Assembly: GCF_000222605.1 (NCBI RefSeq)
Contig: NZ_AFWF01000094.1
Coordinates: 1 to 45,936 of the forward strand
Reading direction: 5' to 3'
Origin: Vibrio ichthyoenteri ATCC 700023
Lineage (GTDB): Bacteria; Pseudomonadota; Gammaproteobacteria; Enterobacterales; Vibrionaceae
DNA length: 45,936 bases
Shown here: piece after piece, positions 1-7,477 of the stretch
Position numbering within the stretch: the first letter of the stretch is position 1
Layout: each line of letters opens with the position of its first letter
The notes under the pieces: model-generated
What the model was told of the DNA's origin: nothing
Seen by the model: only the letters and a program-made list of their open reading frames with translations
Database searches by the model: none
Translations under genes and position numbers: made by a program

Positions 1-474
1 ATCATACTCGATATTGTTGGGCAACATGAACGCAGTGACATGCTTAAAATCGTAAAGTTGTGTCTTTCTACTGGCGCCCGTTGGAACGAAGCAGCAAAAC
101 TCAAAAACTCTCAGTTAACAGCATATAAAGTGACGTTCACTAACACTAAAACCAAGAAAAATCGCTCTGTACCGATTTCTAAAGAGTTATATGAAGAGAT
201 CTATAAACCAACCTCAGGTGAATTGTTTGAACAGTGCTACACGCCGTTCTGCTACATTCTGAAAAACAAATTAGGCATCACTTTGCCTTCCGGCCAAGCA
301 TCGCACGTTTTGCGACACACGTTTGCCAGTCACTTTATGATGAACGGCGGCAATATATTGGTATTAAGAGATATCCTTGGCCATGCTGATATCACCATGA
401 CAATGCGATACGCTCACTTTGCTCCCGATCATTTATCTGAAGCGCTCACTCATAACCCTATCGCCAATCTCTAA
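1..474 (+). CDS. Tyrosine recombinase (P2-type phage integrase), 3' part
   Basis: The reading frame is open from base 1 and runs off the left edge, so only the catalytic C-terminal part is present (about 157 codons; an internal ATG lies at 40). Visible tyrosine-recombinase residues are the first Arg in STGARWNEA, the H-x-x-R box in HVLRHTFASH, the LGH motif and the nucleophile Tyr in MRYAHFAPDHL. The MTMRYAHFAPDHL ending is typical of P2-like phage and island integrases. It would catalyse site-specific integration or excision of a prophage or genomic island lying to the left. The gene ends about 118 bases before the stop of guaC, so the chromosome/element boundary is probably in or near that gap. 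Family assignment is firm; whether the element is complete cannot be seen. Confidence 0.9.
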   Translation: MILDIVGQHERSDMLKIVKLCLSTGARWNEAAKLKNSQLTAYKVTFTNTKTKKNRSVPISKELYEEIYKPTSGELFEQCYTPFCYILKNKLGITLPSGQASHVLRHTFASHFMMNGGNILVLRDILGHADITMTMRYAHFAPDHLSEALTHNPIANL

Positions 475-496
475 AACCACTAAAAAATTTTTCCTC

Positions 497-518
497 TGCC
501 GCCACTTTGCCGCCACTT
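497..518 (+). repeat. 11-bp tandem direct repeat after integrase
   Basis: The sequence TGCCGCCACTT occurs twice back to back (497-507 and 508-518) just downstream of the integrase stop. Short direct repeats beside an integrase can be arm-type sites or part of the attachment region, but nothing here proves it. Confidence 0.4.
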
Positions 519-531
519 ACCAAATTCTAAC

Positions 532-559
532 AAAAAAAAGAGCCGCTATAAGCGGCTCT
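532..559 (-). terminator. Rho-independent terminator of guaC
   Basis: A perfect 9-bp stem (539-547 with 551-559), 3-base loop, is followed on the minus strand by a run of eight T (532-539). It lies 33 bases past the guaC stop. On the plus strand a looser T-run downstream could also end integrase transcription. Confidence 0.85.
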
Positions 560-591
560 CAATTGTTCGTTTTTTAGGAAAAGTTTTCTAA

Positions 592-1635
592 TCACTCTTT
601 GCCGAATACGTTGTTCTCTTGCTCTTGCACGCGGATGAATGTCGTACGCTTCGTTAGCTCTTTAAGCTTTGCTGCGCCTACGTATGTACACGTTGAACGT
701 ACGCCGCCAAGGATGTCTGAAATGGTGTCGTGCACTGTGCCACGGAATGGCAATAGTACGGTTTTACCTTCAGCTGCGCGGTATTTTGCAACGCCGCCAG
801 AGTGCTTCGCCATTGCTGACTGTGAAGACATTCCATAGAATTTCATGAACATCTTGCCATCTTGTTCGATCACTTCACCGCCTGACTCTTCGTGACCTGC
901 AAGCATACCGCCAAGCATTACGAAATCAGCGCCGCCACCAAATGCTTTTGATACGTCACCCGCACAAGAACAACCGCCGTCACCGATGATCATGCCGCCT
1001 AGGCCGTGTGCCGCATCACCACACTCGATGATTGCAGAAAGTTGTGGGTAACCGACACCCGTTTTAACACGAGTGGTACATACTGAACCAGGACCGATAC
1101 CGACTTTAACAATGTCAGCACCTGCAAGAATAAGTTCTTCACACATATCACCAGTAACTACGTTACCAGCTGAAATGACTTTGTCAGGAAATTCAGCACG
1201 TACTTTTTCTACGTACTCAACAAGATGCTCAGAGTAACCGTTCGCAATATCAACACAGATGAAGATAAGTTCATCAGAAAGCGCCATGATGTCTTTCGTC
1301 TTCTGGAAGTCAGCTTCTGACGTACCGGTAGAGACCATTACGTTGTTCAACTGCGATTTTTCTGCGCCTTCAACAAACTCAGCCCAGTCAGCAACTGTGT
1401 AGTGTTTGTGAACGGCGGTCATTACACCATGCTCTGCTAGGGCTTTAGCCATTGCGAAGCTTCCCACTGAGTCCATATTCGCTGCAATTACAGGTACACC
1501 AGACCATTGACGACCGCTATGCTTGAATGTAAAATCGCGGGTTAAATTTACTTGAGAACGACTTTTTAAGGTAGAACGTTTCGGGCGAAACAGTACATCT
1601 TTAAAACCTAACTTAAGTTCTTGTTCGATACGCAT
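592..1635 (-). CDS. guaC: GMP reductase
   Basis: NADPH-dependent GMP reductase converts GMP to IMP with release of ammonia, returning guanine nucleotides to the common purine pool in the cytoplasm. At 347 residues it has the same length as the enterobacterial enzyme. The IMPDH/GMPR barrel is seen from the N-terminal [11 protein letters not shown], the nucleotide and K+ loop [11 protein letters not shown] with the catalytic Cys, and the glycine-rich phosphate loop [11 protein letters not shown]. The start is supported by an AAGGAATT Shine-Dalgarno stretch a few bases upstream. It is monocistronic: its own terminator follows, and a hairpin-rich leader precedes it. Confidence 0.97.
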   Translation of the reverse strand: MRIEQELKLGFKDVLFRPKRSTLKSRSQVNLTRDFTFKHSGRQWSGVPVIAANMDSVGSFAMAKALAEHGVMTAVHKHYTVADWAEFVEGAEKSQLNNVMVSTGTSEADFQKTKDIMALSDELIFICVDIANGYSEHLVEYVEKVRAEFPDKVISAGNVVTGDMCEELILAGADIVKVGIGPGSVCTTRVKTGVGYPQLSAIIECGDAAHGLGGMIIGDGGCSCAGDVSKAFGGGADFVMLGGMLAGHEESGGEVIEQDGKMFMKFYGMSSQSAMAKHSGGVAKYRAAEGKTVLLPFRGTVHDTISDILGGVRSTCTYVGAAKLKELTKRTTFIRVQEQENNVFGKE

Positions 1636-1682
1636 TGTGTAATTCCTTGATTCATATAGCTATGTGTCACTGCAGAGTGCGT

Positions 1683-1712
1683 CAGTAATTTCGTTTGCAG
1701 ACGAAGTTACTG
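1683..1712 (-). promoter_or_regulatory. Hairpin in guaC leader, loop shared with next hairpin
   Basis: A 12-base arm (1683-1694) pairs with 1701-1712 around loop TTGCAG, with one G-T wobble on the plus strand (an A-C mismatch in the minus RNA). It sits about 50 bases upstream of guaC. Its apical 12-mer CGTTTGCAGACG (1692-1703) is repeated exactly in the next hairpin (1739-1750), which suggests a duplicated or alternative-pairing regulatory structure. Confidence 0.5.
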
Positions 1713-1724
1713 TTTGTCGGACAC

Positions 1725-1759
1725 AAAAAAAACCGGAGCGTTTGCAGACGCTCCGGTTT
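1725..1759 (-). terminator. Terminator or attenuator upstream of guaC
   Basis: A 12-bp perfect GC-rich stem (1730-1741 with 1748-1759), loop TTGCAG, is followed on the minus strand by eight T (1725-1732). It lies about 90 bases before the guaC start, reading in the same direction, so it either ends a short upstream transcript or attenuates guaC. On the plus strand only four T follow, so the minus direction is preferred. Confidence 0.7.
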
Positions 1760-1812
1760 TCAGCATTATAGGTCGTGATTTCTTTCTCGCAAGTCTGATA
1801 ATTCTATTTTTT

Positions 1813-1890
1813 TTATGCTACAGTTGGGCTTCCTTGCATATCTCGCAATCCTAAAACCTCTTCTATTTCTAACAATCCCATATCTTTCAT
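1813..1890 (-). CDS. Possible 25-residue small ORF upstream of guaC
   Basis: On the minus strand an ATG-started ORF of 25 codons reads MKDMGLLEIEEVLGLR and ends SPTVA-stop. The composition is protein-like and acidic. It is followed about 55 bases later by the strong terminator at 1725-1759, so ORF plus terminator could be one small transcription unit or a leader peptide for guaC. Against it: there is no good Shine-Dalgarno at the right distance (a GGAG lies about 25 bases upstream), and a stop codon sits in frame six codons before. I do not recognise the peptide. Confidence 0.3.
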   Translation of the reverse strand: MKDMGLLEIEEVLGLRDMQGSPTVA

Positions 1891-2097
1891 TAACTTAAAC
1901 CATTTTTAACGCACTCCTTTGCGCAATGGTTTGCGTCAGCTTTGAGGCTACCAAGCAGCCAAAGTTAAGTAAGTGTGACAAACATCACTCATTCCTGGTC
2001 AACTCTCCCTCTCGGCAGACAACATTTAGATGCGTTTTTCGCAAAGTTTTTTTGTCCAAAACGGACTAAATTTCACTTTAATTAGAACGCCACTCTA

Positions 2098-2103
2098 TAT
2101 AAT
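2098..2103 (+). promoter_or_regulatory. Putative -10 element of the barrel gene
   Basis: A perfect TATAAT lies 40 bases before the ATG at 2143 in an AT-rich stretch. No good -35 hexamer is visible at standard spacing, so only the -10 is called. Confidence 0.4.
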
Positions 2104-2142
2104 GGAACTTTAGCTATGTTATAAACCTACTGAGAATAGAAT

Positions 2143-2712
2143 ATGACCCGACAATTTTACTTAAACACGCTAAATCTAGTGTTAGCGGCGTTCATTTTTA
2201 CCGCACTAAGCTCCCAAGCCTTCGCAGCTAGCCGTCACTCCTTCTATGGTAAAACCGGCGTTTCAACCTTTAAAAAAGAAGACCATTCTCAAAGTGGACT
2301 CTATTTTCAAGGTGGCTATAACTTCAATCTCACCCCTTTTCTTGCATTAGATTTGCATTACACTCGTGCTAATTCTTTTAATTCTGATCTCTCTGCCTCA
2401 AGCCATGACTTTACCGTTGAAGCAGACGGGGTTGGTGCTGGGGTTAAACTCGAACATTACATTGGTCGAGTCAATTTGCTCGCAAAAACAGGGGTAAGCG
2501 CATTACGTATCACGGAGGAATACTGGGATTCAGAAACTCTTCAGTTTGAGAAAAATAAAGAGAGCATTACCAGCCCTTACATTGAAGTAGGTATAGGTAT
2601 GATGTCACCTTGGACTAAAAACTTGAATATTAGCCTTAACTACAACTATCAACTCGCCAATGACGTTTGGGATATTTCCACTTTTTCTCTCAATGGCCAC
2701 TACTCTTTCTAG
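2143..2712 (+). CDS. Small outer-membrane beta-barrel protein (OmpA-like/porin-type)
   Basis: 189 residues with a clear signal peptide: basic start, hydrophobic LVLAAFIFTALSS, cleavage after AFA near residue 28. The mature part consists of alternating short strands with aromatic ends (YFQGGYNFNL, LALDLHYTRA, GVGAGVKLEHYIG, YIEVGIGM, ISLNYNYQL) and ends in HYSF, the C-terminal aromatic signature recognised by the BAM machinery. Size suits an eight-stranded barrel of the OmpA-membrane/Ail class. Its stop codon abuts the stop of the convergent nnr gene with no space for a terminator. The specific function is unknown. Confidence 0.75.
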   Translation: MTRQFYLNTLNLVLAAFIFTALSSQAFAASRHSFYGKTGVSTFKKEDHSQSGLYFQGGYNFNLTPFLALDLHYTRANSFNSDLSASSHDFTVEADGVGAGVKLEHYIGRVNLLAKTGVSALRITEEYWDSETLQFEKNKESITSPYIEVGIGMMSPWTKNLNISLNYNYQLANDVWDISTFSLNGHYSF

Positions 2713-4116
2713 TTAAATATCTTTAGCCATTACTTCAGCTTGGAAAATCGCTTCCCTTAACGTGTCAACCACATCGGAAGCGGTTAACCCACACATACCA
2801 TGAGCGGACACATTCAGATCCGCTGCGTGACTATGTAACATAACCCCAAGTCGAGCCGCCATGGTTATCTCTATTCCCCGCGCTAACAAAGCAACTAAAA
2901 TACCGCTTAATGCATCTCCCATTCCCCCTGTTGCCATGCCTGCATTACCCGCGCGACATACATAATGACAATCGCTATCGGTAACAATAGTGCCGGCGCC
3001 TTTTAGCACCACAACACCGCCGTATTGTGTTTGCAACGCTCGACTGGCTCGATATCGGTCGCTTTCTATTTCAGCAATGGTGCATGCGAGCAATTCAGCG
3101 GCTTCACCTGGGTGGGGTGTAATGATTCTCGAATTATCGATATTGGATTCGCGCGCGAGTAACTTAAGGGCATCAGCATCGAGCACTTTTACCTTGTTCG
3201 AACGAGAGGTGCGAGAAAACAACTGCAATGCGTGCTCACCTTGCCCCAAGCCAGGACCAAGTGCAATGGCATCACACCACGTTAAACGCTGCTCTAGAGC
3301 ATGCAGTTTCCAATTGGCGAACATCGCTTCTGGGCTTGTCACTAATCCTACGGAAATGTTTCGTTGTTCTGTTAAGCAGGCCGTTAGGCCCGCTCCTGAT
3401 TTCAAACACGCTCGCGTAGCAATAAGAATTGCACCACCTAAACCGTAATCTCCGCCCACCAGCAATGCTTTACCCTGTAAGCCTTTATGAGCACAGGGGT
3501 CCCTGCTTGCGATCTGTTTAATAATACTTGGAGAGTCCAAATGAGCTTGCGCTGACTGGACTTGGTCAAACTCCGGCTTAATACCCAAGCTAGCGTAGTG
3601 CAGCACACCCACATAACGACGAGCTTGCCCGGTGACTAGACCCTGCTTTATCCCGATAAACGTCACTGTATGTTTAGCTTGGATACACACACCAAGCACT
3701 CTTCCCGTATCACTGCACAAACCAGAAGGGAGATCGACAGCCACTACTGGCAATAATGATTGATTAACCGCTTCAATTACCTTTGCCACTTCAGCGCGCA
3801 CTGCACCTCTAACACCGATGCCGAGTAGCGCATCAACCACCACATCAAACCCTTTTATTTCAAGCGCTTCACCGCTTTGGATTTCACCGCCAACGGCAAC
3901 AAAATCTTGATAAGCCGTGAATGCATCCCCTTGTAGCAAGCCAGGCTGTTTTACCGCTTTAACGGTGACACTCATTCCCTGTTCAAGGGCCAGTTTAGCC
4001 ACAACATAGCCATCACCACCGTTATTACCACCACCACATAGAATTAAGAGCCTCGCCTGCTTACCGTAATGATTCATCAGCAACTTGAAGACCTCATTAC
4101 CAGCAGCGAGCATCAA
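2713..4116 (-). CDS. nnr: Bifunctional NAD(P)H-hydrate epimerase/ADP-dependent dehydratase, 5' end frameshifted
   Basis: Repairs NAD(P)HX hydrates: the N-terminal YjeF/NnrE domain epimerises them and the C-terminal ribokinase-like NnrD domain dehydrates them using ADP. Epimerase motifs are CGGGNNGGDGYVVA and AVDLPSG; dehydratase motifs are GGDYGLGGA, LGPGLGQGE, LDADAL, PHPGEAA and NAGMATGGMGDALSG. The frame starts only at TTG 4116/ATG 4113, inside the first YjeF helix. Bases 4117-4205 encode the missing N-terminus but in two frames: from ATG 4205 the reading LYCAQQVK stops early, while adding one base to the AAA run near 4165-4167 restores continuity into AGYELYQLMLAAGNE. Either an inactivating 1-base deletion or a sequencing error. 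The catalytic domains are otherwise intact. Confidence 0.85.
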   Translation of the reverse strand: MMLAAGNEVFKLLMNHYGKQARLLILCGGGNNGGDGYVVAKLALEQGMSVTVKAVKQPGLLQGDAFTAYQDFVAVGGEIQSGEALEIKGFDVVVDALLGIGVRGAVRAEVAKVIEAVNQSLLPVVAVDLPSGLCSDTGRVLGVCIQAKHTVTFIGIKQGLVTGQARRYVGVLHYASLGIKPEFDQVQSAQAHLDSPSIIKQIASRDPCAHKGLQGKALLVGGDYGLGGAILIATRACLKSGAGLTACLTEQRNISVGLVTSPEAMFANWKLHALEQRLTWCDAIALGPGLGQGEHALQLFSRTSRSNKVKVLDADALKLLARESNIDNSRIITPHPGEAAELLACTIAEIESDRYRASRALQTQYGGVVVLKGAGTIVTDSDCHYVCRAGNAGMATGGMGDALSGILVALLARGIEITMAARLGVMLHSHAADLNVSAHGMCGLTASDVVDTLREAIFQAEVMAKDI

Positions 4117-4240
4117 CTGATACAGTTCATATCCTGCTAATTTGGCTGCAACAACCTCACCTGCTTTACTTGCTGGGCGCAGTATAGAGGTTCAGGTTGA
4201 TACATAGTGATTCCTTATGGCTTTCAAGACTGTAGATAAC

Positions 4241-4266
4241 AAAAAGGCTAGCATAAGCTAGCCTTT
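4241..4266 (-). terminator. Terminator of the PAS/response-regulator operon
   Basis: A 10-bp stem (4243-4252 with 4257-4266), loop ATAA, has five T on its minus-strand 3' side. It is about 55 bases beyond the stop of the PAS gene and just before the original nnr start. Confidence 0.75.
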
Positions 4267-4318
4267 ACTTTCGTGGTTCTCGACCCAAAACAGACATTAG
4301 GCGCTCACTGCGCCTGGT

Positions 4319-4756
4319 TTAACGTGCTTTAGAAGAGAGCGCTTCTGCAGTCGCATCTTGTATCGATAGGAACAAAGATCGAATCTCGCCCGTTGGAGTA
4401 CGCATCGGGTTTAGCGTGATGTTCTGATACATAAAATCCGCCTGCTGTGTTATTGGGCGCACGTTTCGACACTTAAACAAATACGGACGTTGTTGCCAAG
4501 TAATGAAGCTTCTGCAACCAAGATCGTATACCGGTTTCGTTTTCAACTTAAACCACTCTTGAGGGATCTCAGGAAACAAAACAAAGATCGACTTACCAAT
4601 CGCATCATGGGCTTGAATACCACTGTGGTGAGTCATAAAACCATTCCACACTTGTACATTATGATCGCGATCGAGCACAACTAGGCCTAAATCAACGTTT
4701 TGTACCATATCCACCATCCAGTGGAACTGCTCAAACTCTGCAGGAAGATGTAACAT
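4319..4756 (-). CDS. PAS-domain protein, partner of CheC-type response regulator
   Basis: 145 residues forming essentially a single PAS domain. It begins with a helix (MVDMVQNVDLGLVVLDRD), then the characteristic VQVWN strand, the IGKSIFVLFPEIP segment and a closing strand LFLSIQDAT. No kinase, cyclase or HTH part is present, so it probably works as a ligand- or partner-sensing subunit in the cytoplasm. Its ATG overlaps the stop of the upstream response regulator (TAATG), which implies translational coupling and a shared task. What it senses cannot be read from the sequence. Confidence 0.8.
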   Translation of the reverse strand: MLHLPAEFEQFHWMVDMVQNVDLGLVVLDRDHNVQVWNGFMTHHSGIQAHDAIGKSIFVLFPEIPQEWFKLKTKPVYDLGCRSFITWQQRPYLFKCRNVRPITQQADFMYQNITLNPMRTPTGEIRSLFLSIQDATAEALSSKAR

Positions 4757-5766
4757 TAGAAGTCCTCCATTAAGTACGACAGCTTACTATCCAGTAGCGA
4801 CAGAGATTCATCGACAAACATAAACAGAAGATCACAGCGGATCGAAGTACCATTAATCGCATAGCTCACCTCAAACGTCATCGTTTTGCTAAATGAGCCG
4901 CTGGTAGATTCGATAACCGAATCAATTGAAATATGCTGACCAAGCAATACCGGAGAGCTTTGGAAAAAACGAACTTCCGCTTGCGCGCCCAGTCCATTTA
5001 GGAAAGAACCGACGAGGATATTAGAGACATCCATCAGCAGTTCAAGCTCTTCAAGCTCCTCGCTGTCAGCCGGCACTTTCATTAATTTCTTAAGATCTGA
5101 AACACTCGAATCACTAAGGAGCACCAGTGCTTCACCAGCAATACCTTCACCACTAAATCCTTGGCACACACCCGATACTTGATCGTTGTTCGCCAGATCA
5201 CGCAGCGCCATGTGCAGCTCGCTGACTTCTAGAATGGCAACATTCGGTAGCGGTAAATGAACAAATACATCAAAGTGACGTGCAAGTGCATCCGCTGCTC
5301 GGCCAATTGAAACGTTGGCCACTTCCATATATATATCGCGACGACGCAAGTTAGGAATATGAACAGGCGTCATCATTACCGGTGCGGTTGGACGACTTTC
5401 AGCAGGCTCAACCAACTCTCTCAGAACACTTTTAAGTACCGTCTGATCTATCGGCTTTTGAATGAACGCTTTGGCACCAAGCGACATCACACGTTCTTTA
5501 GCCTTGGGCTGAATATCCCCAGAGACAACGACAACGTTAATATTTAGGCCACGTTTTTGGATCTCTTCTAACGTACCAAAGCCATCAAGCTCTGGCATGG
5601 TTAAGTCCAAAAACATTATTTTAAATGATTGGTTCGCAAGCTTTTCTAACGCATCTAAGCCATGAATGGCAAAAGTTATTTCAGCATTCAGTGAAGCAGG
5701 TAATGAGCGAGCCATCTGTTTGCGTGCTAACGCCGAATCATCACAGATTAAAACGGGATAAGACAT
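4756..5766 (-). CDS. Response regulator with C-terminal CheC/CheX-like phosphatase domain
   Basis: 336 residues. Residues 1-120 are a CheY-type receiver: acidic pair D9-D10, phosphoacceptor D54 in FLDLTMPELDG, Ser82, and Lys104 in IQKPI. After a Pro-rich linker, residues 140-336 resemble CheC/CheX: two E/D-x-x-N active-site helices are visible, EVANVSIGRAADAL (E148, N151) and MDVSNILVGSFL. CheC-family domains dephosphorylate CheY-P, so the protein may dephosphorylate itself or another receiver. It lies first in a two-gene operon with the PAS protein. No DNA-binding domain is present, pointing to a chemotaxis-like or second-messenger role. The target is not identifiable. Confidence 0.85.
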   Translation of the reverse strand: MSYPVLICDDSALARKQMARSLPASLNAEITFAIHGLDALEKLANQSFKIMFLDLTMPELDGFGTLEEIQKRGLNINVVVVSGDIQPKAKERVMSLGAKAFIQKPIDQTVLKSVLRELVEPAESRPTAPVMMTPVHIPNLRRRDIYMEVANVSIGRAADALARHFDVFVHLPLPNVAILEVSELHMALRDLANNDQVSGVCQGFSGEGIAGEALVLLSDSSVSDLKKLMKVPADSEELEELELLMDVSNILVGSFLNGLGAQAEVRFFQSSPVLLGQHISIDSVIESTSGSFSKTMTFEVSYAINGTSIRCDLLFMFVDESLSLLDSKLSYLMEDF

Positions 5767-6056
5767 CGTTGTACCTACTGCTATTGGTTTAATTTATATT
5801 CAAATTGTAACAGATAGTTATAGGGTCAGATACGGTTTAATCGGAGAAAAACCACTCAACTTATAACTCTAAATAGTTATAGCGCATGAAATGAAGATCC
5901 ATGCACAACGAAGACTCTAAGTATCATCAATAAGAGGTCAAATCACACTCTCGACGATGAGAAAATCAAATCTCGATGATGAAAATTTTGAACAATAGAC
6001 TGGCCAAGCCAACCTATGGATATTGAGATATGACGCTTAAATTAGATTCGCCATAC
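5767..6056. other. Intergenic region upstream of the REC-CheC operon
   Basis: About 290 AT-rich bases with no supported gene. The motif TAGTTATAG occurs twice (about 5815 and 5873), and two similar stretches CTCGACGATGA and CTCGATGATGA lie near 5952 and 5973. These may be regulator sites but I cannot name a protein. The promoter for the response-regulator operon must lie here. Confidence 0.3.
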
Positions 6057-6084
6057 AAAAAAGCCAGCGTAACAAGCTGGCTTT
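6057..6084 (-). terminator. Terminator of luxT
   Basis: A 9-bp stem (6060-6068 with 6076-6084), 7-base loop, is followed on the minus strand by six T. It lies about 20 bases past the stop codon. Confidence 0.8.
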
Positions 6085-6104
6085 CAAAACGATGATAATA
6101 AGCT

Positions 6105-6566
6105 TTAGTTCGCCATGCGGATAAGAGACTTACCAAGCAACCATTCAAGCTCTTTTGCACTGTTTGCACCGAACTTGAGCTCCACCGTTTTGTACAAACG
6201 CTCAATACCCTTCGCAGCAAATTCATGCGCACTTTCCGCAGTCACGATATGGTGGAAAAGTAGACGCAAGATCGCGAGAAACTCACTATCATCTAACGCC
6301 TTTACCCAGCTGTCAGAAAAATCATTTAAGCTGGCATCAAAATTCAAATGTTCAACAAACATTTTGAAAATACGGCCATCTAGTGCGGCAGAAAAATCAG
6401 TTTTCTTTGGGAAGTGATGGCTAATACCCGTACGAGACACGCCAGTTTGTTGGCTAAGAGTGGTATATGACATCTTATCATAACCAAGACGAAGAAGTTG
6501 GTCAACGACTGCGTCCATTATTTTCTGGATGGTGATCTCGGTATCTTCTTTACTACGCTTTGGCAT
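6105..6566 (-). CDS. luxT: TetR-family regulator LuxT
   Basis: 153 residues, the size of Vibrio LuxT, unusually short for TetR. The N-terminal TetR helix-turn-helix is clear: IQKIMDAVVDQLLRLGY, then TTLSQQTGVSRTGISHHFPKKTD with the typical G-V-S-x-x-x-I-x-x-H-F pattern. The C-terminal ligand/dimer part is small and helical. In Vibrio harveyi LuxT is a repressor linked to quorum-sensing small-RNA and siderophore control; this is established for the family, and assignment here is from length and remembered sequence. It is monocistronic with its own terminator and a 500-base upstream region. Another short TetR regulator is the alternative. Confidence 0.7.
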   Translation of the reverse strand: MPKRSKEDTEITIQKIMDAVVDQLLRLGYDKMSYTTLSQQTGVSRTGISHHFPKKTDFSAALDGRIFKMFVEHLNFDASLNDFSDSWVKALDDSEFLAILRLLFHHIVTAESAHEFAAKGIERLYKTVELKFGANSAKELEWLLGKSLIRMAN

Positions 6567-7067
6567 GTCTAGGTTCTTCTCTTCGTAAATCCGTCTGACT
6601 CAAAATGAGTCCATAAAAATAGAGACTCGCAACATCTGTGGAATCTAATTCTTTGGCAGCAGTAACAAAGTGTTAGTGCTAATTTTGACGACAACAGCTT
6701 ACCATGTCGATAGATTTCATCAGCGATATATTGCTATTGGAACACCGTTTTCTCATTAATGATGCAAAAACAACAAAATGGGAATGCGAGTCATTAATAT
6801 TATATATATTGAATTATGAATAATGTTACAAATTTAGACTACTTACAACCAAACACCCATTGTTCTGACGTAATAATTGCATTCCAATTTATTGCTATAT
6901 GAACAGCATCACACAAGAAAGTGTACACTATGTTGCAAAATTGCATGGAATAAATTAAATAACCGCTTTTTCAACACGGAAAACAAATGCCGCCATCTCG
7001 TCATTTCTATAGATTATGTTCAAATATATCGATAAAATATCCATGTTTTTTTTAAGAGGATTGTTCG
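6567..7067. other. AT-rich intergenic region between luxT and DUF406 gene
   Basis: About 500 bases, strongly AT-rich from 6770 onward, with no convincing ORF or strong terminator. It must hold two divergent promoters. AATTGCATTCCAATTTATT (about 6886) and AATTGCATGGAATAAATT (about 6941) resemble each other as imperfect repeats. Its length suggests complex regulation of luxT, but no operator can be named. Confidence 0.4.
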
Positions 7068-7364
7068 ATGAGTAATGAATTAGAAGCTCAAGTATGTGAA
7101 GCGTGTGGCTGTGCTGGTGAAATGGGCTTTATCATTAAAGAAGGCGATGACGTAGCTGAAGTAACGATCTTTTCTCAAGATCAAGCGCTACTAGAAGCTG
7201 AGCTAGCCAAGTACGTTGATCTTGCTAAACAAGTAAATGCGGCTGTTGAATACCAAACAACAGAAGTTAACTCAGATTCAACTGAATTAACGGTTCGCTT
7301 TAAATTCGAAGTTAGTGCTGAAAAACTGATTTTCGAACTAAAAACTCGCTCTCTAGCGCGTTAA
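7068..7364 (+). CDS. DUF406 family protein (YfcZ/YiiS-like)
   Basis: 98 residues, acidic, cytoplasmic. The N-terminal CEACGCAGEMGFIIKEGD matches the start of the YfcZ/YiiS (DUF406) family, including the C-x-x-C-x-C cluster. The family is widespread in gammaproteobacteria but its function is not settled. The start is supported by AAGAGGA just upstream of the ATG. A compact terminator follows immediately, so it is monocistronic. Confidence 0.85.
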   Translation: MSNELEAQVCEACGCAGEMGFIIKEGDDVAEVTIFSQDQALLEAELAKYVDLAKQVNAAVEYQTTEVNSDSTELTVRFKFEVSAEKLIFELKTRSLAR

Positions 7365-7371
7365 TTCTGAG

Positions 7372-7392
7372 GCGGGCGCTCGCCCGCTTTAT
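7372..7392 (+). terminator. Terminator after DUF406 gene
   Basis: A GC-only 6-bp stem GCGGGC/GCCCGC (7372-7377 with 7382-7387) with loop GCTC is followed by TTTAT. Short T-run, but correctly placed 8 bases after the stop. Confidence 0.65.
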
Positions 7393-7477
7393 CTTGCTCC
7401 CATCATTGGAGAGCCAAAGTTGACCTTGTCTATTTGGTTAGGAATACTGAAGAACTCGGCCCTAAAGATAACCAATC

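Noticed and set aside
6885-6912. Possible LuxR/SmcR-type binding site near luxT
   Set aside because: TTATTGCTATATGAACAGCAT matches only one half of the palindromic consensus TTATTGATAAATTTATCAATAA.
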